Source of the DNA: a virus
Strand: one strand, 5' to 3'
IMG/VR virus record: IMGVR_UViG_3300046777_002658
Location: 124,001-188,000 of that record
Length of the DNA stretch: 64,000 bases
Part shown: one piece after another, positions 1 through 9,636 of the stretch
Position numbering within the stretch: position 1 is the first letter of the stretch
Layout of the letters: the number at the start of each line of letters is the position of its first letter
The notes under the pieces: model-generated
Seen by the model: the letters and a program-made list of their open reading frames with translations, nothing else
The model's database searches: none
Told to the model about the DNA's origin: nothing
Translations under genes and position numbers: made by a program

Positions 1-1701
1 GTTAGCAGCATCTTTAAACCTACCAGGAGTGTCTTTGATGGTATGTCCAGGGAAGAGTCTGAGGGTGGTAGCTGTAGCTGACATTTCTCTAGGATTGACC
101 TGGTTGGAAGAGTCCAGGATACCAAACCCACCCCGGTAATTGTCCTCAAATACCATGTAATTTAGATAAGTACCTGAATCAATCTTGAATAGGTCTTGTC
201 CGTGATTCAAAGGGCAAATGGTAGTAGTCCGTAGGTTGTCCCCAATGACTGCTGTCTTTGGTTGAGGAATGATTAAGGGGTTGTCTTCGTAGAATCTCCC
301 AGAGCTTACCCTAACTGTACATTCCTTTTCTGGAAACTTAGCTACTTCAGCTAAAGCCCTTTTGATACTAGCAAATGCAGTTCTCCAGCTTTGCCCTGGT
401 AGTTCCTTCTCAATCAATCCTACCTTGCGTTTAGGAGCATCAGCCCAGTCTAAGCCATTTTCTAGATACCCAATAATAATATTAAATATGCTGTAAGCTG
501 CACTGGCAACGCTGGCACATTCGCTACCTTCAAACTGTGCACCACCGGCGCTGATTGCGGGTAGATTCAACTCACCATCCACCTCAGCAAAGTTGGAGGT
601 ATTAGGTAGCTTATTTTGAATAGCTTGCATACAATAGTCACGAGCTAACCTAAATGCTGCGACTGTTTTAGTTAGTTCAGAAGGGTCGTCTGATGTTCCA
701 ATGACTAGCTCGCCGTCTTCATAATATTTGTAGCCTACTGCAATAGCATTGACGTTAGATAAATTCCTAATATCTGCTATTGCGGCATCTATAACAAAGT
801 TTAAGTCCCTACGGCATTTAGTTCCGGAGGGTAGTATGTAGTTATAAGGTGCTGCCTGTAAGTTTGTCAATACCCTGTCAATGATATAGTCCCGATTGGC
901 TCTAATCAGGTTGGAACCATCAATAAATCGACCGCGTTGTATACCATATTTGAGTTCAGGAGCCGCAGCCCAGTTTAATCCATTGTCCAGGTAGCCATTG
1001 ATGATATCTCGGAGGCTATTGACGTAGGTGGCAAAGCTTGAACCGATTAAGGCGATTATCTGGGAGGCAACGCTACTAAAAGCTATCTTACTGGGTGCGA
1101 CTTCGTTTATCCCAATCCTCCTGGTTTCATCTAGCTCGTAGTAAGCCTTACCAGCTTGGATGCTGTAGAGATTAGACCTAAATAACAGGTCATCGTTGCT
1201 GTTGCCCAAGTCAGCCGCGATCGCATCTACAACATATCCAATGTCTCGCCTACAAGTAGTTTCACTCTCACCTGCTGGAAGGAAAAAAGTATCATAGGCT
1301 GCATTAATAATATCTGTACGAGCGTTCTTAACTGCGACCGCTGCTGCTTTATAGCTGGATGAAACATCTGGATGATCAAAGCCATTGGCAGCAACAAAAA
1401 AGTTGTCCGCAACAGCTTCGCCAACTGTTACCGGAATTGATTGTAAACTCGAAGAAAAAGAAGAAACACCCCACTTTTCCCACTGACCAGATTTGTACAC
1501 ATAAGTCTTGTCTTGGTCTACAACGTAAACCAACAGTCCCTCTTCTAATCTTTCAAGTGGTATAGCATTTCTCTCATCTAGAGTAGCTACACTGTAGTAC
1601 CCTCCCTTCCCATACTTAGCAAAATGAGTTGGGTAAGTGTCTTCACTATCGTTTGGGGCTATCGCTCCAGTAAGGCTAACAGTTCCAGGAATAGAGGCCA
1701 T
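1..1701 (-). CDS. Virion structural protein, partial (C-terminus outside window)
   Basis: The minus strand is open from an ATG at 1701 to the left edge, 567 codons without a stop, so the gene continues beyond the window. The protein holds two similar blocks, around residues 150 and 300, each with a CRRD(I/L) start followed by a VVDAIAADL or VIDAAIADI stretch. Repeats of this kind (RDxGYxVDAIxxDL) occur in large tail or virion proteins of cyanomyoviruses. The C-terminal part in the window looks like the start of a beta-helix (hydrophobic beta strands, VRVSSGRFYEDNPL). It heads a minus-strand block of tail-type genes, so a host-contact or baseplate role is likely. The exact virion position is inference. 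Confidence 0.75.
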   Translation of the reverse strand, partial: MASIPGTVSLTGAIAPNDSEDTYPTHFAKYGKGGYYSVATLDERNAIPLERLEEGLLVYVVDQDKTYVYKSGQWEKWGVSSFSSSLQSIPVTVGEAVADNFFVAANGFDHPDVSSSYKAAAVAVKNARTDIINAAYDTFFLPAGESETTCRRDIGYVVDAIAADLGNSNDDLLFRSNLYSIQAGKAYYELDETRRIGINEVAPSKIAFSSVASQIIALIGSSFATYVNSLRDIINGYLDNGLNWAAAPELKYGIQRGRFIDGSNLIRANRDYIIDRVLTNLQAAPYNYILPSGTKCRRDLNFVIDAAIADIRNLSNVNAIAVGYKYYEDGELVIGTSDDPSELTKTVAAFRLARDYCMQAIQNKLPNTSNFAEVDGELNLPAISAGGAQFEGSECASVASAAYSIFNIIIGYLENGLDWADAPKRKVGLIEKELPGQSWRTAFASIKRALAEVAKFPEKECTVRVSSGRFYEDNPLIIPQPKTAVIGDNLRTTTICPLNHGQDLFKIDSGTYLNYMVFEDNYRGGFGILDSSNQVNPREMSATATTLRLFPGHTIKDTPGRFKDAAN

Positions 1702-1712
1702 AAAATTTATCT

Positions 1713-3065
1713 TTATCCTAAATTAATAGTTAATGCGCCAGCAGTCGGGTTGAAAGTTCTGTACAAGTTATAAGTTACAGAAACACCAAGTCTGGTTAAA
1801 GTAACTTGGCTAGTGTTAGCCATAGGAACATCAAAACCACCGCTTGTAAAAGAAGTGTAAACAGGATAGCTAGTAGGAAGAAATATATAAAGGTAAGCAC
1901 TAGCTCCTGCTGGTTTTGTAACAGATGTTGGTCTACTAAGAGTATTATTTATAGTAGTTAACTCAGAAGTATTAACAACTGACCCAGATGTTGAGTAGCC
2001 GGTAAAAGTCCTGTGAGCCCAAGTAATAGTAATTGAGTTACTTACAACCTGTTGAGTTTTTGTATTAGTACCAACAGCGTTCCAACTATAGAAACCCGGA
2101 GAGACTCTAACATTAGGTATAGAGTTGTAATTAGGAATGTACGGGTTAGAAACGGTAGACCCATCACCTTTATATACAATAGACCCAGGCAGTAGATTCT
2201 GGTTATTCTGGACTGTAGCCGTAAATAAGATCTCCTCGTTAAGACCAAGCAACCTCTCTCCAACCTCTACAGTTCTGCTAACCCCCAAATTACTACTAGC
2301 TATACTAATAACAGGGTTCTGATAAGGATTTAGAAGTTGGTTTAATACATCAGAAAAAGGAATGTTGTTAAAGGTACTTCCAGCCTCTATTCCCCCAACA
2401 GTAGCCAACGAGGGGTTGGAGTTAGTGTAAGTAGCTTTAACAGTTGCTAACTGACTTTGAACAAATTTAGTGTTTGCTACCAGACTGCTGGCATCATTTT
2501 CGGGTGCATCAGGAACGTAAACCTGGGAGTCAAATGTAGTTACAAACTTAAAGGTAGCTACATCCTCAAAGGTGACGTCATCATAGAAATCAACCTTTTT
2601 ATTAAACTTTGCAGAGCCATCAGAAGCAACTACTACACTCTCTATGTTATTTATGTCAAGAATAGATAAAAGAGAGGACTGTTGACCTTGTGTAGGCTTA
2701 ATAACAACATTCTTAGATGTAAGGACAGACTGCTGGTTTAGACTTCTACCTGCTTCTATCCAGTCAGAGCCGTCCCACAGCTTAAGAATATTTATACTGC
2801 TTGAGTTGTCTAACCACATCTCACCCTTTGAGAGCTCCGTATTAACTAGTAAACCAGTTTGGGCAGAAGCAGAAACTTGAGGATTGTTTGGTGGTGTTGC
2901 TCCAACATAACAAGGACCAAGTTTAATAGTTTTATTAGAGGTGACTTTATAATAAACGCCTGGGTCAGAAGCTTCATTATTTATTAGTAGCTCTCCAACT
3001 AACAAATCCGCTGGGAGAGGTCTGTATTCAGGAGTCTGGTCAGACCGGAGTTGGATTCTTGACAT
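1713..3065 (-). CDS. Tail-fibre-like structural protein
   Basis: This 450-residue protein begins MSRIQLRSDQTPEYRPLPADLLVGELLINNEASDPGV-like (shown only in part), the usual opening of phage fibre proteins with a short repeated head segment (RSxxTxxxxPxxxLxxGELxxN). A middle part (about residues 160-230) is rich in short beta strands, and the last 150 residues look like an Ig-like or carbohydrate-binding beta sandwich ending AGALTINLG. It lies 11 bp before the preceding minus-strand gene and is probably co-transcribed with it. A receptor-binding or fibre role fits the family and context; the ligand cannot be inferred. Confidence 0.7.
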   Translation of the reverse strand: MSRIQLRSDQTPEYRPLPADLLVGELLINNEASDPGVYYKVTSNKTIKLGPCYVGATPPNNPQVSASAQTGLLVNTELSKGEMWLDNSSSINILKLWDGSDWIEAGRSLNQQSVLTSKNVVIKPTQGQQSSLLSILDINNIESVVVASDGSAKFNKKVDFYDDVTFEDVATFKFVTTFDSQVYVPDAPENDASSLVANTKFVQSQLATVKATYTNSNPSLATVGGIEAGSTFNNIPFSDVLNQLLNPYQNPVISIASSNLGVSRTVEVGERLLGLNEEILFTATVQNNQNLLPGSIVYKGDGSTVSNPYIPNYNSIPNVRVSPGFYSWNAVGTNTKTQQVVSNSITITWAHRTFTGYSTSGSVVNTSELTTINNTLSRPTSVTKPAGASAYLYIFLPTSYPVYTSFTSGGFDVPMANTSQVTLTRLGVSVTYNLYRTFNPTAGALTINLG

Positions 3066-3149
3066 ATTTTCTTATACAAAAAGATATTTAAGTATTTAAA
3101 CTATAATCTCAATATAAACAAGTGTCTTTGAACTAAGAAGTTTACATTT

Positions 3150-3494
3150 TCACATACTTTGCGGAAGCTCTGGCCATATAATATCTTCCGGAGATTTGTA
3201 GTCAGAAGTTATATCCCTCAGCAACTGTCTGTATGTGTCCCACTCTTTCTTGTTCTTTAAAGTAACATCAGGAAGCTGACTAAAGTCAGACTCTTGTAGA
3301 AGCCTGTTTCTCTTAGCTCTAGCCTGCTGCCAACTTAATATTTTTCTGTACTCAGAAGGAGTATTACCTTCTTGAAGCCAAGTTAGTGCTTGTTTGGCTT
3401 TAGGATCTTTGCTACCACTAGCAATACAAACAAAAGCCCCAGAGCTGTTTTCTACTAAGTAATGCAAACCTAAATGAGATTGTGAGTAGGACAT
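3150..3494 (-). CDS. Tail assembly chaperone-like protein
   Basis: This 114-residue protein carries, around residues 60-92, the pattern RAKRNRLLQESDFSQLPD followed by W..YRQLLRDI. That pattern is typical of small phage tail-assembly proteins (R(N/D)xLLxxSDWTQLPD...YRQxLRDI). The N-terminal half has no recognisable motif. It sits 3 bp downstream of the giant fibre gene, which is where fibre chaperones are usually found. I infer help in folding or assembly of the neighbouring fibre; no catalytic motif is seen. Confidence 0.6.
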   Translation of the reverse strand: MSYSQSHLGLHYLVENSSGAFVCIASGSKDPKAKQALTWLQEGNTPSEYRKILSWQQARAKRNRLLQESDFSQLPDVTLKNKKEWDTYRQLLRDITSDYKSPEDIIWPELPQSM

Positions 3495-3496
3495 AC

Positions 3497-6400
3497 TTAA
3501 ACCTTTATGATAACTATTATGCCGTGAGCTGGGTGTTCATTAACAAGATTACCACCACTTTGTGTGTATAAATACTGAATAAAGTTGTAACCGGATTTTA
3601 GTGTTCTAGCCCAGTTAGAGTTAGCTGTGCTATTTGTAGAGCTTACCTCGCCGTAAAAAGCGTCATCAGGAGCTTGCTCTATACTATTAATACCAGGAGC
3701 TACATATAACACAGAGCGAGTTTGAGTATTAGGTATATCCTCGTTATTAGAGTAAATATCTAGGAAAGCTGTCACCAAGCTATCAGAGGCTAACACAAAT
3801 CTACACTGGGAGTTAGTGCCATATATAGGAGGTAGCCCCCAAGTGGGTTGTCCCCACCAAATAGAGTTCCAGGAGTTTCCAAAAAAGTATTTAAGGGTTA
3901 GGTCATATGTATTAAAAAGATTAGCAACATAACATACTGCTGGGTTCATATCTCCAGCAGTATACCTAACACCTCCTAAGTCTATTTTAGTAGTTCCTGC
4001 AGTTGTAGTTCTGACAACACCTATAAGTCTTTTTTCTGGAGATGACTGTTTTACTAATGCTCCATCTTTTGTTTGTCTTGGAGGATAAGTGGTACTATTA
4101 ATCCAGCTAACTGCTTCTAAGCTAAGGACTGGCTCTGTAAAGGTACCAGAGTTGTAAGCATATATATCATAGTTGGTATCAGGGCTAACGGCTCCTATAG
4201 AGATAAGACTAAACTCTAAAGGAGCTTCAGGGTTTGGCAGACTTAACAAAATCCACTGAGATATGCTAGAATCATATACAGATACCTCTGACCCACCATA
4301 AGGATGAAGAAAAATAGAGGTTGAAGAGCCACTTTTTGAAGGAACAGGAGTGTCTGAAAAAGCACTTAGTCTAATAGTGACAATACTCTTCATTAAAGCA
4401 CTTAGCTTACTACTAACAAATATAGGAAGTTGGGCCGGTGTTACAGCTCTAAATCTGTCTGTTGCTTGAGAAACTTCTGCATCGGAAGAAAGCTCTATAA
4501 ACCCAGGCTGCTCTGTCGTAGCATAAGTTAGAGAGTTTGTAGTTACAGATTTTGTAAATCTTGTTCTGGAGTCAATGGATAGCTTTGTAGAACGTAAGTC
4601 CAATGTAGAATTAGGAAACATTAGAAGGCGCTCTGTCACAGTTACCTTCTTAAAAACTAAAGAGTCATTGTCTGTTCCATTAATAGTTCTTTCGTTACCA
4701 GTTTTTAAGTCTACTACTTTGTCACCAATAATAAAGTTTCCATCTTGGTCCATACCAGTAGCATAAACTCTTCCTCCACCAGTCTCTGTTTTGATGCGCT
4801 CCATAGACTGAGCAAAAGTAAATACTCTCTGCTGAAACTTAGGTAGTGCAGAGGAGTAGTTCATGTACCCTTGCCACTCCCAAGTGTGTTGAGAGCATCT
4901 AATTATAGATGGTCTAGCAAACTGAGCTCTAATAGTTACAGGCAGCGTAACTTCACTACTAGAAGGAACTAATATACTATTTTGTTCTGTAGTTGATAAT
5001 CCAAGAGCAGTAAGAATATCTTGAGTAGATCTGTAAGTTAAGCTATTAGGAGAGTTAGGATTAGGGTTATTAACCTCTAAAATGGGGTATAAGTCAGAAA
5101 GAAGTTCATTTCTTCCTTCTCCACTCAATAAGGCTATTAAATAAGTTCCTGTGGCTAATGGTGTACCGTTAAGGTTTGTATCTCTGACTTTTGCCACAAA
5201 TAAGGTTTTAGCAAGAACCTTACCCATTAGTAGTTCGTTAAAACGAAGAATAAAGTTTTCAACAGGTTTTCTTTGGGATTCAGAGGTTATACCCTCAAGC
5301 TTTAGCCAGTATATTTTTTCGTCTTCTTGGCGGTTATCAGGCACTCTATTTATAAAAATAGGGAAGTTTTCTAAGTTTGCCTTATTAGTAAAGATTCCGT
5401 TAGAGGTTTCTTGAGTTATAAAATACCAACCATTACTATCTTGAGCAAATAAAGGAGCAGTAGAAGACAGCTTACTGCTGTATATAGTTCCTTCACCATT
5501 ATCAATATAGATATTTTCTCCTGGTACAAAAGTGTAGGGGGAGATTCTTTCTTCCGCTAGGTCACCATCAACATAGAGCTTTGTGGCAGTTGATAAAGCT
5601 GGAAGAAAAGGAAGAATAAAAATCTCTACCTTATTATCTGGAATAGGCTTAGGAGGTATAAGAGTGGTTATAGTTCCACCAGTATCTTGAGGAAGAATGT
5701 TGTTACTGTAACCTGTAGAAACTAAGGATAAGTCTCCAAAGTTTGAGCAGGAGTTAGTTATGCTCATCTCACCACCGTCTGCAGTGTTGTAGTGAATGGC
5801 TGAACCAACTACAAAACAGGAAACTATCTGGATATAGGAATTGTTGCAAGCCTTAAAGGAGAAGTGTCTCCAATCAGCTTTATATCTTTTACCTCCAGGG
5901 TAAGTATTATCTTCTTCAAAAGCTAAAGGGTCAACCTGCTGAGAGACGTTAGTAAACTGAGCTGTGACCATGCTTCTTAAACCAGAAGATCTAGCTCCAT
6001 CAACCAGCATTCCGCACAGACCAAACCTAGATAAAACTGAACAGTTAAAAATGTAGGGAGAGGAGCCAGCCACACTATCCACAACAGGAAAGTTGTTAGA
6101 GTCTAGAGCAGTAGCTGATAGAGTAGAGGCGACTATAGTATTCTCTTGCTCTACTGTAGAAAGCTCTCCACTGTTCATAGTAGGACTAGTAGTGTTTCCT
6201 AACCCTCTAAAAATTTTGGCATAGTAGCCTGATGTAGAATTAGATAGCTCGTCAGAACTTGTAAACTCAATACAAGTGCATAAGTGGTGACTAGAAAGAA
6301 TGCTTAAGTTATCTGTAAAAGTAAGAGAGTTACAGTAAACCCCTCCTGTCACTTTAAAGATTGAAGTTCTGCCTGTACCAAAACACTGGTCGTCAGCAAT

Positions 6401-7543
6401 CCAAGCTTGTAGATCACCAACATACCTCGGTCTGATTCTTGTCTTTCTCAAATCAGCACCAACCAATGAACAACCTCTTGGAACAGTAATACCACCGTTA
6501 ACAGAGTTATAAGCTCTGTGCTGAGGAACTGAAATTGTTTGAGTAGCTATCCATGAACCAGTAACTGACTTTAAGGTATAGCCATCATTTAAGACTTCTT
6601 GAATAATTGCTCTGCCACCACCGCTAGAGAATATTTGTTGACCAGCTATAAGCTCTTCTTCAAAAGCACCAGAGACTATCAACTTCTTTGCCACAAGGTC
6701 ATAGCTAACAATAGTACCCACCGTTAATGGCTGGATAGCACCTATCGAAGAACTGTTTAGAATAGCTAGGTCTGTTGCTAAACTAGCACCAGGTCTGTTG
6801 TCAACAAGATAGTCGCCAACTTCTATAAACACTGTAGAGGTAGCATAGTAGTCAGTAACGTCACCAGCATTTGGTCTATAGCTTACTTTAGCTACTTCTA
6901 GAAGAGCTCTCTCAATAGTCTTAAAAGGTCTGTAGAGGTCTCTACCATCGTTTTCAACAGCGTCATTACCCGAGTAGCCATCAACATAAAAAGAGAAGCT
7001 GGGTTCTTTTTCAGATACAAGCTTTCTGTCCGTCTTCCATAGGTCTAAAGATAAAGGAGTTACAGCTGTGTCTGGTGCTGTACCCTCCAGAACCTCTTGG
7101 CTGGTAGCTAACTCTATTAGCCCTGCCGTAGAAGTTGTAGCTAGAGAAGGAGTCAACTTCTGCCAGACTGTACCATCGTGGACAAAGAAAGCTTTATCAG
7201 TCTGGCGGTACCATAACTGCCCTGTTTTGTTCAAGCTGGCATTATTAATATTTGCTACAGTAGGGCTGTTAGCACTAATCAAGTCGCTGGTAACGTAGGC
7301 TGGCCCTATTCTAATAAGTTTATCTCCAGGAGACTCTGTGGAAGCAGCGCCAACTCTCATAAATATTCCAGCAGAGGAGATAACGCTGTCCTCCGCGTGA
7401 GTATTGACAGCTAACTCTCCTTTATAAAGACCAGTAAACTGGCTGTCCGCATTAAGAGTTGTAGCTAGTCCAGGGAGTGCTGTGCTGCTGGCTGAGTTTT
7501 TTAGAATAATTCTGGTAGTGTCAAAGTCTTCTGGACGAGGCAT
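3497..7543 (-). CDS. Giant tail-fibre or baseplate structural protein
   Basis: This 1348-residue protein has a fibre-type head (residues 1-75, GLYKGELAVNTHAEDS), then a pectate-lyase-like right-handed beta-helix. The helix starts near residue 185 with GYSGNDAVENDGRDLYRPFKTIERAL, split here as a motif of D, R and FKT..AL, and continues through GGITVPRGCSLVGADLRKT. Parallel beta-helices of this type are common in phage receptor-binding and depolymerase fibres. A long C-terminal part of beta-rich repeats follows. No active site can be assigned. The gene is the largest of the left structural block. Confidence 0.75.
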   Translation of the reverse strand: MPRPEDFDTTRIILKNSASSTALPGLATTLNADSQFTGLYKGELAVNTHAEDSVISSAGIFMRVGAASTESPGDKLIRIGPAYVTSDLISANSPTVANINNASLNKTGQLWYRQTDKAFFVHDGTVWQKLTPSLATTSTAGLIELATSQEVLEGTAPDTAVTPLSLDLWKTDRKLVSEKEPSFSFYVDGYSGNDAVENDGRDLYRPFKTIERALLEVAKVSYRPNAGDVTDYYATSTVFIEVGDYLVDNRPGASLATDLAILNSSSIGAIQPLTVGTIVSYDLVAKKLIVSGAFEEELIAGQQIFSSGGGRAIIQEVLNDGYTLKSVTGSWIATQTISVPQHRAYNSVNGGITVPRGCSLVGADLRKTRIRPRYVGDLQAWIADDQCFGTGRTSIFKVTGGVYCNSLTFTDNLSILSSHHLCTCIEFTSSDELSNSTSGYYAKIFRGLGNTTSPTMNSGELSTVEQENTIVASTLSATALDSNNFPVVDSVAGSSPYIFNCSVLSRFGLCGMLVDGARSSGLRSMVTAQFTNVSQQVDPLAFEEDNTYPGGKRYKADWRHFSFKACNNSYIQIVSCFVVGSAIHYNTADGGEMSITNSCSNFGDLSLVSTGYSNNILPQDTGGTITTLIPPKPIPDNKVEIFILPFLPALSTATKLYVDGDLAEERISPYTFVPGENIYIDNGEGTIYSSKLSSTAPLFAQDSNGWYFITQETSNGIFTNKANLENFPIFINRVPDNRQEDEKIYWLKLEGITSESQRKPVENFILRFNELLMGKVLAKTLFVAKVRDTNLNGTPLATGTYLIALLSGEGRNELLSDLYPILEVNNPNPNSPNSLTYRSTQDILTALGLSTTEQNSILVPSSSEVTLPVTIRAQFARPSIIRCSQHTWEWQGYMNYSSALPKFQQRVFTFAQSMERIKTETGGGRVYATGMDQDGNFIIGDKVVDLKTGNERTINGTDNDSLVFKKVTVTERLLMFPNSTLDLRSTKLSIDSRTRFTKSVTTNSLTYATTEQPGFIELSSDAEVSQATDRFRAVTPAQLPIFVSSKLSALMKSIVTIRLSAFSDTPVPSKSGSSTSIFLHPYGGSEVSVYDSSISQWILLSLPNPEAPLEFSLISIGAVSPDTNYDIYAYNSGTFTEPVLSLEAVSWINSTTYPPRQTKDGALVKQSSPEKRLIGVVRTTTAGTTKIDLGGVRYTAGDMNPAVCYVANLFNTYDLTLKYFFGNSWNSIWWGQPTWGLPPIYGTNSQCRFVLASDSLVTAFLDIYSNNEDIPNTQTRSVLYVAPGINSIEQAPDDAFYGEVSSTNSTANSNWARTLKSGYNFIQYLYTQSGGNLVNEHPAHGIIVIIKV

Positions 7544-7592
7544 ATTTTTAGTTAGTTAAATAAGTGAAAAAGATGACGAACAGTTCGTTGAG

Positions 7593-7838
7593 CTAAAATG
7601 TTCCACCATACAAAAACTTAGAAGATAAACCAGAGTCCTCTATAACCTCAACTTTTGGCTCTAGGATACTAACTCTGGTCATGACAGTATCAAGCAACTC
7701 CATATTAAAGTTAAAGTAATAAGCAATATGGTAAGCCCTGTCGGAAGCGGGGTCGCTTGGAAACTCACCTAGATAGAGCAAGTTTAAATTGTTAGCTGTT
7801 TGTATAGTAGATCTTGTCGTACCAGCTATAAAAGGCAT
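7593..7838 (-). CDS. Small structural-region protein of unknown function
   Basis: This is an 81-residue protein at the upstream end of the minus-strand structural block, 49 bp before the giant fibre gene. It contains a phrase DPASDRAYHIAYYFN and a short amphipathic segment after it. No family is recognised. Its place suggests a small virion or assembly protein and the first gene of the leftward transcript. Confidence 0.5.
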   Translation of the reverse strand: MPFIAGTTRSTIQTANNLNLLYLGEFPSDPASDRAYHIAYYFNFNMELLDTVMTRVSILEPKVEVIEDSGLSSKFLYGGTF

Positions 7839-7972
7839 AAATTCTATTAATATACTTAATCCAACTTACCACGCTACAAAAAGGTCTGCTGGTTTTTAGA
7901 CAAGAAGATTCAAGCTCTCTAAAATAAGAAAAAAGAGTAAGGAACGAACAACCTAATCAACACAGTAATAAT
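7839..7972. promoter_or_regulatory. Divergent promoter region between structural and early modules
   Basis: These 134 bp separate the leftward virion genes from the rightward replication genes, so both transcripts should start here. The region is AT-rich. It holds AAGAAAAAAGAGTAAGGAAC (7925-7944), a variant of the A-rich element that recurs before other replication genes. I cannot define exact -10/-35 boxes. Confidence 0.5.
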
Positions 7973-8251
7973 ATGGCTATACTACAAAGAGACTTGAGTA
8001 ATACTCAATTTGTTGAGTCTGTTAAAAGAATGGCGGGAACTTTAGAAAGAAAGAAACAGCTTTCCTTGATTATTGAAGAAAAGACAACTAAATTGTCTGA
8101 GCTGATAGCAAGCATTAAGGCTGACCAAGCTGAACTAGAAGAGCTTAACAGGACTGCTGACGGGTTTAAAGAGTTAATGGCTGATCAAGAATTTAGCTCC
8201 AGTCTTTCTTCTCTAGCAAACTTTATTAGTGAGAATAATGCGAATAACTAA
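7973..8251 (+). CDS. Small coiled-coil protein
   Basis: This 92-residue protein is the first gene of the rightward module. Residues about 25-65 are charged heptad-like sequence (KKQLSLIIEEKTTKLSELI) suggesting a coiled coil. Its end overlaps the next gene start by 14-23 bp, so translation is probably coupled. No family is recognised. Confidence 0.5.
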   Translation: MAILQRDLSNTQFVESVKRMAGTLERKKQLSLIIEEKTTKLSELIASIKADQAELEELNRTADGFKELMADQEFSSSLSSLANFISENNANN

Positions 8252-8714
8252 GATTATAAGCGGAGGACAGTCAGGTGTTGACAGAGCAGGCTTAGAGGCT
8301 GCTTTTGATTTAGGTATAGAAACAGGAGGTACAGCACCAAAAAGTTGGAGAATCTGCTTACAAGATGGTAGTGATGGATCTGACCCAGAGCTTGGAACAA
8401 AGTTTGGTTTGGTGGAACACTTTAGCTATGACTATCCCCCAAGAACCAGACAGAATATTTTAGACAGTGATAGAACAGTGTGGTTTGGTTCTAAGTCTCC
8501 AGGTAGCCTTATCACTATCAATACGTGCATTAAGCAGCGCAAGCCTTATATTCTAAACCCTTCAGACCAACAGTTGGCTGACTGGATCTTAAAGAACAAC
8601 ATATCTGTCTTAAACGTTGCAGGTAATAGACTTACACACTTTAACCAAGGTAGAGTTCAAAGAGCTTATAACACAGTTACAAAAGCTCTAAAACTTTTAA
8701 TGGCTAGTAACTGA
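8238..8714 (+). CDS. SLOG/MoCo-carrier-like protein
   Basis: The N-terminus ITKIISGGQSGVDRAGLEAA is the signature of the putative molybdenum-cofactor-carrier (YpsA/SLOG) Rossmann family, with a GGQ(S/T)GVDRA nucleotide-binding loop. The motif NVAGNR near residue 130 of the protein is also typical. I prefer the ATG at 8238 because the protein then starts right before the first beta strand; an upstream ATG at 8229 is possible. In bacteria and phages SLOG proteins are linked to nucleotide-ligand sensing or processing. The substrate here is unknown. Confidence 0.75.
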   Translation: MRITKIISGGQSGVDRAGLEAAFDLGIETGGTAPKSWRICLQDGSDGSDPELGTKFGLVEHFSYDYPPRTRQNILDSDRTVWFGSKSPGSLITINTCIKQRKPYILNPSDQQLADWILKNNISVLNVAGNRLTHFNQGRVQRAYNTVTKALKLLMASN

Positions 8715-8732
8715 TTTTATAAAGGAAGCAAA

Positions 8733-9092
8733 ATGGGTCTAACACAACAAAAGAAAAGTTGCTTGGCTCTTTCTGACAAGATAACAAGTTTAAAATCTGC
8801 CTTGCTGGAGGCAGTAATAAAAAAAGAACAATGGGAGGCGGAAAAAGAGATAGAAGCGTCTTTTGTGAGAACTGAGTTAAAGAACGAACAGCAGCGCAAA
8901 GCTTTTATCCTTGACCAAAAGTTTAAACCTGGCAGTCCGTGGAAAGAAATGTTTGTACAAGTCGAAAATCTAAAGATGGAGTTACAACAAGTAATGAGGG
9001 AGTACAGGATAGAGATTATAGTTTTCTCTGCTAACTGCAAGGGTGTTTTAGACAGTGAACTACCAGAGGAGGACTCCTCATTTGGCTTCTAG
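8733..9092 (+). CDS. Coiled-coil protein of unknown function
   Basis: This 119-residue protein is highly charged and helical (LKSALLEAVIKKEQWEAEKE, then LKNEQQRKAFILDQKF). It overlaps the following gene by 38 bp. No motif or family is recognised. Confidence 0.5.
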   Translation: MGLTQQKKSCLALSDKITSLKSALLEAVIKKEQWEAEKEIEASFVRTELKNEQQRKAFILDQKFKPGSPWKEMFVQVENLKMELQQVMREYRIEIIVFSANCKGVLDSELPEEDSSFGF

Positions 9093-9636
9093 CGAACATC
9101 TTGGGTATCACAGGCATGAGCTGCCTATAATCTACAGCGAAGGTTCTAGACTTCGTAAAATATTGGTTAACAAAGTAGAAAAACTGTTTAACCAGTACAA
9201 GAATTGCTTAAGAATAGAAGGCTCTATCTTAAGTATGTACGAGTATGACTTTGACAATCTTATGATCTACGAGATGCTGAGAGCTACTTGTAGCAATGGT
9301 GCACAAGAGTTATTAAAGACTTGGGAGAGTGAATCAACAAGAATTATCCAAGAGGGTGTTTTAGCAGCTTGGCTATCTATTGATGGTTATAAATTAAGTA
9401 GAGAGATTCATAAACAAGCTGGAGAGCTGTCTTACGGGTTAGTTCTTAAGCATCCTGTAGCAATCAAAAGAGCTGCTTCATACCTTGCTGGGTTTACAAG
9501 GCAAGATGAGATGACTGGTTTAATGTCTGCTAAGAAAGTCTCTCGATGCCATAACTTTGCTGTAGACAGAGCAATGCAAAGAAATCCGCATAAAAGTAAG
9601 ACAGAGATTGAACTTATTGTACGACCTTATAAATGA
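9055..9636 (+). CDS. Unknown early protein
   Basis: This 193-residue protein would start at a GTG inside the previous gene. It is mostly helical, with a late HNFAVDRAMQ segment. Its stop overlaps the next start by 4 bp (ATGA), which supports it as a real gene in an operon. I recognise no family. The first 20 residues may not be translated if a later start is used. Confidence 0.5.
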   Translation: MNYQRRTPHLASSEHLGYHRHELPIIYSEGSRLRKILVNKVEKLFNQYKNCLRIEGSILSMYEYDFDNLMIYEMLRATCSNGAQELLKTWESESTRIIQEGVLAAWLSIDGYKLSREIHKQAGELSYGLVLKHPVAIKRAASYLAGFTRQDEMTGLMSAKKVSRCHNFAVDRAMQRNPHKSKTEIELIVRPYK

